The notes under the pieces are model-generated. The model was not told the DNA's origin, made no database searches, and saw only the letters and a list, made by a program, of their open reading frames with translations. 14,462 bases of DNA from Acidobacteriota bacterium. Its GTDB lineage: Bacteria > Acidobacteriota > Terriglobia > Terriglobales > Acidobacteriaceae. Shown one piece after another: positions 1 through 5,708 of the stretch; within the stretch, counting starts at the first letter, position 1, and each line of letters begins with the position of its first letter. The DNA is taken from contig JAKBAG010000054.1 in NCBI GenBank assembly GCA_021809235.1, forward strand, positions 1 to 14,462, in the 5' to 3' direction. The translations under genes were made by a program, and so were the position numbers.

Positions 1-455
1 CTAGAGCCAGCAGCACCGTCCCAGGACAATCTTCCAAACAGGCAGCACACAGGGTTGGCATGGTCACGGCTGTGCGACGGCCATGCAGCGGTGCAGCCTG
101 GCGGCGAACGACAGTCCATCAGCCAGCGAGGATAGCCTGCAGACGCACTGACCGCCTTGCATCCGCCAAAATTACATGGGTAAGAAATGCCGGAGTGGGA
201 AATTTTTACACGTCTGCGCATCGCCGCGGTGTTTTCCGGCACCAATCCCCGCCCGGATATTCCATTTAACTCTTTTCTTTTCTATGCACTTCTCTTTTCT
301 CTAGAGATCCTGTCCGTTTGGCATGCCAGTTGCTCTATTGAGTGCAGTTGCAAAGGAAAGCGGTCGCTGGCAGCGTGGCAGAGATTGCAGCCGGACAGAA
401 GCGACAGAAACAGGTTTAACCCAATCGGGATCGACCAGACAGGGGGAAGATGACC
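1..455. other. Left-edge region with no convincing gene
   Basis: No reading frame here looks like a real protein. A plus-strand frame is open from the left edge to 269, but its residue composition is unlike the neighbouring genes and it matches no family I know. A minus-strand frame starting at 61 and running off the left edge begins with a Cys-containing stretch (MPTLCAACLEDCPG) but has no ribosome binding site and is too short to judge. The part from about 190 to 310 is visibly more AT-rich than the rest of the window, with pyrimidine-rich runs near 270-300. It is probably the promoter and leader region of the exported protein that starts at 456, but no well-matched -35/-10 pair was found. 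Confidence 0.5.
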
Positions 456-1307
456 ATGAAACAGACCGGATACGGATTCACAACCTGGATGAGGGCGACA
501 GCGGTGCTGGCATTGGCAGCGGGGATGAGTATGACGACTGCGCAGGCACAGGGATCTTCCAACGGAGCGGCCATGAGTGGCAATGGGACGACGGCTGCAG
601 CAATGCCAGCCACGACGACCAGCGCGGGAACACCGAAAGAAGGCTTCTGGGGACGGATCAATCCGTTTGCGCGGAAGAAGTGGGTGCGGCATCAGTTGCA
701 GCCTATTCAGGGACAGGTGGATGAGCTGAATCAGGCAACGGCGAAGAATGCCGGCGACATTCGCGATGTGGATCAGAAGGCGCAGGCGGGAATCCGCAAG
801 GCACAGAGTGCGGCAGAGGCAGCCGGCCAGACGGCGCAGGCAGCCGGACAGCAGGCGCAACAGGCGAACACGCTGGCCCAGCAGGCTACCGGACAGGTGG
901 AGCAGCTGCAGACCACGGTGAATGGACTGGACAAGTACGATGCCAGGCAATCGATGACGCTGGACTTCAAGGCTGGCCAGCAGACGCTGACCGCAGCCCA
1001 GAAGCAGCAGTTGGATACGCTGGCGGCTGCGATCCAGAGCAAAGAAGGCTACCTGGTGGAACTGGCTGCGCAGGCACCGGGCAAGGGCAGCTACGGGATT
1101 CGCAATTCGCAGCAGTTGAACGAGATGGTGGAACGCTATCTTGTGACGGCTCATAACCTTCCCATCTATCGCATGCATGCGGTGGCCCTGGGCGATGCAC
1201 CCCAGCCGGAGGCTTCGGCAGCCGGTGCAGGCAGGATCACGCGGAGCGTACAAGTGCGGTTGATGGAAAACACTTTGGCGGCCATGGGTAGGGCGACTCC
1301 CCGGTAA
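456..1307 (+). CDS. Exported protein with Ala/Gln-rich coiled coil and degenerate OmpA-like C-terminal domain
   Basis: Probably an envelope protein exported across the inner membrane. The first 31 residues form a signal peptide: positive N-terminus, hydrophobic core AVLALAAGMSM, and an AQA|QG cleavage site. A low-complexity Ser/Thr/Ala linker follows (33-60), then a basic aromatic patch, FWGRINPFARKKWVRHQ (64-80). Next comes a long Ala/Gln/Glu-rich region with heptad character (about 80-160), likely coiled coil. The last 120 residues have the OmpA-like pattern: LDFKAGQQTLTAAQKQQLDTL, then an NSQQLNEMVERYL helix. The usual peptidoglycan-contacting Asp and Arg of that domain are not seen. The start at 456 was preferred to the ATG at 450 because AGGGGG at 441-446 is then correctly spaced and the signal peptide begins MKQ. 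The downstream terminator at 1438-1469 suggests it is transcribed alone. Membership of the OmpA superfamily is likely; the function is unknown. Confidence 0.75.
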   Translation: MKQTGYGFTTWMRATAVLALAAGMSMTTAQAQGSSNGAAMSGNGTTAAAMPATTTSAGTPKEGFWGRINPFARKKWVRHQLQPIQGQVDELNQATAKNAGDIRDVDQKAQAGIRKAQSAAEAAGQTAQAAGQQAQQANTLAQQATGQVEQLQTTVNGLDKYDARQSMTLDFKAGQQTLTAAQKQQLDTLAAAIQSKEGYLVELAAQAPGKGSYGIRNSQQLNEMVERYLVTAHNLPIYRMHAVALGDAPQPEASAAGAGRITRSVQVRLMENTLAAMGRATPR

Positions 1308-1406
1308 CCCTGCTCAACGAGGCGCGGCGAGGACTTCAGAACGACAGCTCCCCCCGAGGCTGTTCTCTCCCGTGACTCCGGCAATGGCTGTAGGCCGCCA
1401 AACAAG

Positions 1407-1423
1407 CTCTCGCACGACGAGAG
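1407..1423 (+). other. Small hairpin in the ompA-like/rfbB intergenic region
   Basis: The arms CTCTCG and CGAGAG are separated by a 5-nt loop. The hairpin lies 15 bp before the main terminator and has no T run of its own. It may help fold the 3' end of the upstream transcript; no further role can be read from the sequence. Confidence 0.3.
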
Positions 1424-1437
1424 AACCAAGGCAACCT

Positions 1438-1469
1438 GGCCCCTGGATATCCAGGGGCCGATTTTTTTC
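1438..1469 (+). terminator. Strong rho-independent terminator
   Basis: A perfect inverted repeat (arms GGCCCCTGG and CCAGGGGCC around ATAT; pairing can be extended to 11 bp) spans 1438-1459. It is followed two bases later by seven T residues. This is a textbook intrinsic terminator for the exported-protein gene ending at 1307. It ends only 45 bp before the rfbB start codon, so the rfbB promoter must lie very close to the gene, overlap the terminator region, or depend on read-through. Confidence 0.85.
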
Positions 1470-1513
1470 TGGGGAAAGGCCAGGAAAGACGGAAGTTGGT
1501 AAACTGAAAAACA

Positions 1514-2593
1514 ATGCTGACCCAAGACAGTCCCATACTTGTGACCGGCGGTGCCGGTTTTATTGGTTCGCACTTTGTGCTTGACTGGATGGCCGAAGTG
1601 GGAACGCCACTGGTGAACCTGGACAAGCTGACGTATGCCGGGAATCTGCGCAATCTGGAGCCCGTGGCGCATAAGCCTGGGTACACCTTTGTGCGCGGCG
1701 ATATCCGGGATCGTGAACTGGTGCTGGAGCTGCTGAAGACACATCGGCCACGAGCGATTGTGCATCTGGCAGCGGAGAGCCATGTGGATCGCTCGCTGGT
1801 GGGTCCGGGCGAGTTTCTGGATACCAATGTGCATGGGACGTTCGTGCTGCTGGAGGCGACGCGCAGCTATTGGCAGGAGCTGCCGGCGGCGGACCAAGAG
1901 AAGTTCCGCTTCCTGCATGTATCCACCGATGAGGTGTATGGCTCACTGAAGCCGGGGGATGCGCCGTTTGAGGAGACGTTCGCCTTCCGGCCGAACAGCC
2001 CGTATGCGGCGTCGAAGGCGGCCAGCGACATGCTGGTGCGGGCCTGGCACAAGAGCTACGGACTACCGACGGTGGTGACGAACTGCTCGAACAACTATGG
2101 TCCGATGCAGTTTCCGGAAAAGCTGCTGCCGCTGGTGCTGCACCGGGCGATTCATGGGGAGCCGCTGCCGATCTATGGAGACGGACAGCAGGTGCGGGAC
2201 TGGCTCTATGTGGGTGACCACTGCCGTGCCCTGCGGGTGACGCTGGAACGCGGCAAGCCGGGGCAAACGTACAACATTGGCGGCTGGAATGAACAGGCAA
2301 ACCTGAATACGGTGACGATGTTGTGTGCGCTGCTGGATGAAATGCTGCCGGATTCGCCGCATCGACCACATGCGCGGCTGATGCAGTCGGTAGCGGATCG
2401 TCCGGGGCATGACCGGCGTTATGCGATCAATGCCAGCAAGGCCGAGCGCGAACTGGGCTGGCGGCCGCTGGAGACCTTTGAAACCGGACTGCGGAAGACG
2501 GTGCGCTGGTACCTGGACCATCCGGAGTGGGTGCAGGAGGTGACCTCCGGCGCGTATCGCCAGTGGATGGAGCAGAACTACGCCGGGCGGTAG
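1514..2593 (+). CDS. rfbB: dTDP-glucose 4,6-dehydratase
   Basis: Converts dTDP-glucose to dTDP-4-keto-6-deoxyglucose, the second step towards dTDP-L-rhamnose and other deoxysugars of surface polysaccharides; cytoplasmic and NAD-dependent. It is a 359-residue extended short-chain dehydrogenase. The Rossmann NAD motif TGGAGFIGSH is at 11-20, the dehydratase triad STDEVYG at 137-143 (Thr138, Asp139, Glu140), and YAASK (Tyr164, Lys168) is the YxxxK pair. NCSNNYGPMQFPEKLLP (about 180-196) and the nucleotide-sugar region IYGDGQQVRDW (200-210) are also typical. Length is normal. No good Shine-Dalgarno sequence precedes the ATG; GGAAG lies too far upstream. The usual rfbA, rfbC and rfbD neighbours are absent. 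The last 43 codons or so are duplicated at 3211-3337, so the gene has taken part in a local recombination event. Confidence 0.95.
   Translation: MLTQDSPILVTGGAGFIGSHFVLDWMAEVGTPLVNLDKLTYAGNLRNLEPVAHKPGYTFVRGDIRDRELVLELLKTHRPRAIVHLAAESHVDRSLVGPGEFLDTNVHGTFVLLEATRSYWQELPAADQEKFRFLHVSTDEVYGSLKPGDAPFEETFAFRPNSPYAASKAASDMLVRAWHKSYGLPTVVTNCSNNYGPMQFPEKLLPLVLHRAIHGEPLPIYGDGQQVRDWLYVGDHCRALRVTLERGKPGQTYNIGGWNEQANLNTVTMLCALLDEMLPDSPHRPHARLMQSVADRPGHDRRYAINASKAERELGWRPLETFETGLRKTVRWYLDHPEWVQEVTSGAYRQWMEQNYAGR
2457..2583 (+). repeat. Direct repeat, copy 1 (3' end of rfbB)
   Basis: This 127-bp segment, encoding rfbB residues from about 315 to 357, recurs in the same orientation at 3211-3337, a constant offset of 754 bp. 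There are three mismatches, at 2485, 2536 and 2581, and each is a synonymous third-codon-position change. Weaker identity extends a few bases upstream, to about 2453. After 2583 the copies diverge: this one ends Ala-Gly-Arg-stop. Confidence 0.95.
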
Positions 2594-2619
2594 TGGCGCA
2601 TCGCTTCCACAAAAAACGT

Positions 2620-3126
2620 TCAGTTCGAACCGATTTTCGCTGCCTGATTCCACATTTCGCGGATGAGGCGCCAGTCGCCATGGCTGTCCCGGCGGAGTAC
2701 GAGCAGCATCTGTCCTTTTCCATCAAAGGGTAGCTTCTTGCCGGGAAGTGTGACGATTTGGTGTTCCACGCACCACTCGGATGCAAGATCGCCTGAAGTT
2801 TCGACGCCGGAACACTGCATGTGGAATTCTGCCATCCTTGCCCCCTTGAGCGAAGCCATGGCACGATCCATCAAGGCTGCGATGGCCGACTTGCCGATGA
2901 GGGGGCTGCTGTTCGGGAGCAGGCTGATGCCGTCGTCTGCCCAGAGGGCGAGCGTGGCGGCGTTGTCCATCTTGCGGGTAGCGTCTTCGAGCCTCTGGTT
3001 GAAACCAGGAATCGAGGAGAGTGCTGCCGCCGGATGTGTCTGCGCGGGGCTGGGAGTGGAGCCGAGACCGGCTGCAAGAAGCAGCAGAAAAGCGACAGCA
3101 TAGCGCAAGTTTGCGTGGTTGGGCAT
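2620..3126 (-). CDS. Secreted SnoaL/DUF4440-like (NTF2-fold) protein
   Basis: A 168-residue protein with an N-terminal signal peptide (MPNHANLRYAVAFLLLLAAG, likely cleaved near SPA|QT). A compact NTF2-like domain follows. The pattern FNQRLEDATRKMDNAATLALWADDG, the stretch SPLIGKSAIAALMDRAM and the closing DWRLIREMWN are typical of the SnoaL_3/DUF4440 group. Such proteins are mostly uncharacterised; some relatives are ketosteroid-isomerase-like enzymes or ligand binders. No catalytic residues can be assigned, so no reaction is proposed. The start at 3126 is chosen because it begins the signal peptide and has GGAAAG upstream; the frame continues to 3396, but that part is antisense to the rfbB remnant. 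The gene converges on rfbB with 26 bp between the stop codons. It sits between the two copies of the rfbB tail, suggesting it arrived or was rearranged with them. Confidence 0.75.
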   Translation of the reverse strand: MPNHANLRYAVAFLLLLAAGLGSTPSPAQTHPAAALSSIPGFNQRLEDATRKMDNAATLALWADDGISLLPNSSPLIGKSAIAALMDRAMASLKGARMAEFHMQCSGVETSGDLASEWCVEHQIVTLPGKKLPFDGKGQMLLVLRRDSHGDWRLIREMWNQAAKIGSN

Positions 3127-3210
3127 GAAGATCTTTCCGCCAGAAGCGCACAGGCTTGGCATGGAGCGAGTGCGCCAAGCATACAACAGGAGACGGAAAG
3201 CGTGGTCTGA

Positions 3211-3353
3211 GCTGGCGGCCGCTGGAGACCTTTGAAACTGGACTGCGGAAGACGGTGCGCTGGTACCTGGACCATCCGGAGTGGGTGCAAGAGGTGACCT
3301 CCGGCGCGTATCGCCAGTGGATGGAGCAGAACTATGCACAGCGGCGCGGCTAG
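3211..3353 (+). pseudogene. rfbB 3'-end remnant (direct repeat, copy 2)
   Basis: Bases 3211-3337 repeat 2457-2583 with three synonymous differences and continue in the rfbB frame to a TAG at 3353. The encoded tail, WRPLETFETGLRKTV...WMEQNYA, is identical to rfbB from Trp316 to Ala357, then ends Gln-Arg-Arg-Gly instead of Gly-Arg. The frame is open back to an ATG at 3156, but there is no ribosome binding site and no catalytic domain, so it is not a working gene. It is either the leftover end of an earlier resident rfbB or half of a tandem duplication. It lies 84 bp upstream of hemE and next to the start of the minus-strand DUF4440-like gene, whose promoter must lie in or near it. Confidence 0.9.
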
Positions 3354-3403
3354 CGACGCTATGAGCAGGTGAAATCGTTCTGAGCATCCGGTGCATTCGG
3401 GCG

Positions 3404-3431
3404 TTTTCAGCTGTCGCTGGGCCGATACAAT
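3404..3431 (+). promoter_or_regulatory. Probable sigma70-type promoter of hemE
   Basis: TTTTCA (3404-3409) and TACAAT (3426-3431) are separated by 16 bp. The -10 box ends 6 bp before the hemE ATG at 3438, so transcription should begin at or within a base or two of the start codon. No Shine-Dalgarno sequence lies in that gap. The prediction rests on consensus matching by eye. Confidence 0.5.
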
Positions 3432-3437
3432 GGGTTC

Positions 3438-4553
3438 ATGAGCGAAATCCTGGATGCAGCGGATATGCAGTCGCCGATCTCCGGCGGTGCGCGTTTTCTC
3501 CGCGCCTGTCTGCGTCGGCCGGTGGATCGGCCGCCGGTGTGGTTTTTGCGGCAGGCCGGGCGATATATGGCGGAGTATCGCGAGGTGCGGAAGCACCATT
3601 CGCTGGTGGATATCTGCAAGCGTCCGGATCTGGCTGCGGAAGTGACGATTACGGCGGCTGAGAAGCTGGATGTGGATGCGGCAATCATCTTTGCCGATCT
3701 GCTGCTGCCGCTGGAGCCGATGGGGCTAGACTTCGAGTTTGTGGCTGGCGACGGGCCGGTGGTGCATACGCCAGTGCGCAGCGTGGAGATGGTGGATCGG
3801 CTGCGGACGGATCGGACGAGCGCGTTGGAATATGTGGCTCAGGCGATTGCAAAGGTTGCAGGCCACTTTGGCGAGAGCAAGGGAATCATCGGGTTCTGCG
3901 GTGCTCCGTATACGCTGGCCAGCTACATGATTGAGGGCGGCGGCTCGCGCCACTATGTGCATACCAAGCAGATGATGTACTGCGAGACGGCTGCGTGGCA
4001 GAGGATGCTGGACAAGCTGGTGCTGGTGCTGGAGGCGTATTGCCGCCAGCAGGTGGATGCCGGTGCGGATGTGATCCAGATCTTTGATAGCTGGGCTGGT
4101 TCACTGAGCGTTGCCGACTACTGCGAGTACGTGCAGCCGGCGACCACGCGGCTGGTGCGTGCGGTGCAGGCGATGGGTGTGCCGGTGATCTACTTTGGTG
4201 TGGACACGGCAAGCCTGCTGCCAGCGATGCATAAGACCGGTGCAGACGTGATTGGGCTGGACTGGCGCGTGCCGCTGAACGATGGCTGGCGGTCGATGGA
4301 CTATGGGTGTGCCGTGCAGGGAAATCTGGACCCGATTACGCTGTTTGCCCCGCTGCCGGTGCTGGAGTCGCGGGTGCGATCGATTCTGGCTGAGGCCGAT
4401 GGCCGGGCAGGACATATCTTCAATCTGGGTCATGGGATTGTGCCGGGGACGCCGGTGGAAAACGTACAGGCAGTAGTACAGATGGTGCGGAGTATGGGGC
4501 CGCAGTTTGCAGCGCGCTCCCGTCAACACGGATCGGAGGCAACTCATGGGTAA
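3438..4553 (+). CDS. hemE: Uroporphyrinogen decarboxylase
   Basis: Removes the four acetate carboxyl groups of uroporphyrinogen III to give coproporphyrinogen III, a cofactor-free cytoplasmic step of haem synthesis. It has 371 residues, slightly longer than usual because of a short N-terminal extension. The family signature PPVWFLRQAGRYMAEYR is at 32-48; its arginines bind substrate carboxylates. IIFADLLLP (83-91) carries Asp87, equivalent to the essential Asp86 of the human enzyme. GAPYTL has Tyr158, and FNLGHGIVPGTP (338-349) has His342; both match known active-site positions. The start at 3438 fits the -10 box only 6 bp upstream and implies leaderless translation; an ATG at 3465 is possible but also lacks a ribosome binding site. 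The stop overlaps the start of hemH by 8 bp, so the two are almost certainly co-transcribed and coupled. Confidence 0.96.
   Translation: MSEILDAADMQSPISGGARFLRACLRRPVDRPPVWFLRQAGRYMAEYREVRKHHSLVDICKRPDLAAEVTITAAEKLDVDAAIIFADLLLPLEPMGLDFEFVAGDGPVVHTPVRSVEMVDRLRTDRTSALEYVAQAIAKVAGHFGESKGIIGFCGAPYTLASYMIEGGGSRHYVHTKQMMYCETAAWQRMLDKLVLVLEAYCRQQVDAGADVIQIFDSWAGSLSVADYCEYVQPATTRLVRAVQAMGVPVIYFGVDTASLLPAMHKTGADVIGLDWRVPLNDGWRSMDYGCAVQGNLDPITLFAPLPVLESRVRSILAEADGRAGHIFNLGHGIVPGTPVENVQAVVQMVRSMGPQFAARSRQHGSEATHG
4535..4539 (+). promoter_or_regulatory. Shine-Dalgarno site deciding the hemH start
   Basis: GGAGG lies inside the end of hemE, 6 bases before the ATG at 4546. It favours that start over an in-frame ATG at 4507, which has no such site and would add residues unlike the family. 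Confidence 0.75.
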
Positions 4554-5529
4554 GCGAGCTGTGCTGCTGCTGGCGCATGGGACGCCGGATACGGTCGAGG
4601 AGATTCCCGAATACCTGCGCAACGTGGTGAGTGGGCGACCGATGCCGCAGCACGTGGTGGAAGAGATTCAACATCGGTATGCGCAAATCGGTGAGCCGAA
4701 GGGACACAGTCCGCTGACTGACCTGACACTGATCCAGGGGCAGATGCTGGCACAGCGGCTGAACGAACCCGTTTATGTGGGGATGCGGAACTGGCGACCC
4801 TACATTGCCGACGTCGTGCGACAAATGCGTGCCGACGGAATTACGGAGATTGCCGCCATCTGCCTGGCACCACAGAACTCCCGGACCTCCGTTGGGCTGT
4901 ATCGCCGCGCAGTCCTGGCGGAGTCTGCGGGGATGAAGGTGGATTTCACGGAAGGCTGGGCGGACGAATCGCTGCTGGCCGATGCCTTTGCCGAGCGACT
5001 GCGGCCTGCGATCTCCGAACTGCGGGAGAAGACCGGCGAACAGGTGCAGGTGCTGTTTACGGCGCACAGCGTTCCCTGCCGCACGATCCAGGCCCCGGTG
5101 GTCTCCGAAGGGCAGCCGATCCTGTGGCCCACGCTGCAACAGGATACCGATGGCGCGCCGAAAGTGGATCCCTACCCGGTGGAAGCCAAGCATACGGCGG
5201 CGCTGGTGGCCGAGCGCGTGCCGGATGCTGCCGGGTGGTGTTTCGCCTTCCAGAGCCAGGGAGCCAGCGGTGGTCCCTGGATTGGCCCCACGGTGGAAGC
5301 GACACTGGATGCGATGGCCGAAGCAGGGGTTAAGGCCGTTGTGCTGCAGCCGATTGGCTTTCTTTGCGATCACGTCGAGATTCTGTACGACATCGACATT
5401 GCGTTCCGGGAGTATGCCCTTGAGCGAGGGATTGTGCTGTCGCGGCCTGCATCGCTGAATGGCTCCACACTGCTCGTGGAGGCACTCGCCGGGCTTACCC
5501 AGCGCAGTTTCAACCGGCTGCAGGCATAG
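4546..5529 (+). CDS. hemH: Ferrochelatase
   Basis: Inserts ferrous iron into a porphyrin, the metal-insertion step of haem synthesis. It has 327 residues, normal for bacterial enzymes. The N-terminus LLLAHGTPDTVEEIPEYLRN is typical. FTAHSVP carries His174, the expected metal-site histidine, and GFLCDHVEILYDIDI (261-275) carries Glu268, its acidic partner. No transmembrane tail or Cys-rich iron-sulfur extension is seen. The sequence does not settle whether it acts on protoporphyrin IX or, as coproporphyrin ferrochelatase, on coproporphyrin III. The SGRPMP...HSPLTDLT segment recalls the coproporphyrin type, but this is only an impression. It overlaps hemE by 8 bp. The porphyrinogen oxidase often found nearby is missing from this window; a carotenoid-type flavoenzyme follows instead. 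Confidence 0.93.
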   Translation: MGKRAVLLLAHGTPDTVEEIPEYLRNVVSGRPMPQHVVEEIQHRYAQIGEPKGHSPLTDLTLIQGQMLAQRLNEPVYVGMRNWRPYIADVVRQMRADGITEIAAICLAPQNSRTSVGLYRRAVLAESAGMKVDFTEGWADESLLADAFAERLRPAISELREKTGEQVQVLFTAHSVPCRTIQAPVVSEGQPILWPTLQQDTDGAPKVDPYPVEAKHTAALVAERVPDAAGWCFAFQSQGASGGPWIGPTVEATLDAMAEAGVKAVVLQPIGFLCDHVEILYDIDIAFREYALERGIVLSRPASLNGSTLLVEALAGLTQRSFNRLQA

Positions 5530-5534
5530 CCCTG

Positions 5535-5558
5535 GCTGCATCGTCGATGGGATGCAGC
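5535..5558 (+). terminator. Weak hairpin after hemH, possible partial terminator
   Basis: The arms GCTGCATC and GATGCAGC with an 8-nt loop start 6 bp after the hemH stop. The nearest T-rich stretch (TTTTGTT, about 5570-5576) is 11 bp further on, so this is not a classic intrinsic terminator. It may lower read-through from hemE-hemH into the carotenoid genes or protect the hemH 3' end. Confidence 0.3.
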
Positions 5559-5574
5559 GAAGGTGTCCGTTTTG

Positions 5575-5603
5575 TTGATGCAGTGGCAAATGCTTGTGAT
5601 AAA
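5575..5603 (+). promoter_or_regulatory. Probable promoter for the carotenoid genes
   Basis: TTGATG (5575-5580) and GATAAA (5598-5603) are 17 bp apart. A TG precedes the -10 box (TGTGATAAA), giving an extended -10. The element lies in the only sizeable gap (about 180 bp) between hemE and the mutase gene, and would give a leader of roughly 100 nt before the start at 5709. Confidence 0.4.
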
Positions 5604-5708
5604 GTCGAATCCTTCTCCGGAGCACAGAATCTCCCACATAATGCTTCGTAGTTCATGGGTGAAGCTGCCAAGGCAGCGAAGTCTAAGATCAGGTTGCGGT
5701 TGGGGACG

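Noticed and set aside
1..61. Cys-containing minus-strand start running off the left edge
   Set aside because: Only about 20 codons are visible and no ribosome binding site precedes the ATG; not enough to call a gene.
187..453. Plus-strand open frame before the exported protein
   Set aside because: No ribosome binding site, a mixed composition unlike neighbouring genes, and a run through the AT-rich leader; more likely non-coding.
282..1253. Minus-strand open frame of 323 codons over the OmpA-like gene
   Set aside because: A shadow of the plus-strand gene, which has a signal peptide, a ribosome site and a recognisable domain.
1435..1484. Attenuator with an antiterminator formed by CCTGGCC and GGCCAGG
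   Set aside because: The distal arm lies beyond the T run, so it would be made too late to prevent termination.
3156..3353. A 65-residue gene made of the rfbB tail
   Set aside because: It holds no catalytic part of RfbB, has no ribosome site, and its first residues are unrelated sequence; best read as a gene remnant.
3127..3396. Longer DUF4440-like protein starting at 3396 on the minus strand
   Set aside because: The extra 90 residues are the antisense of the rfbB tail copy, and the start at 3126 gives a proper signal peptide.
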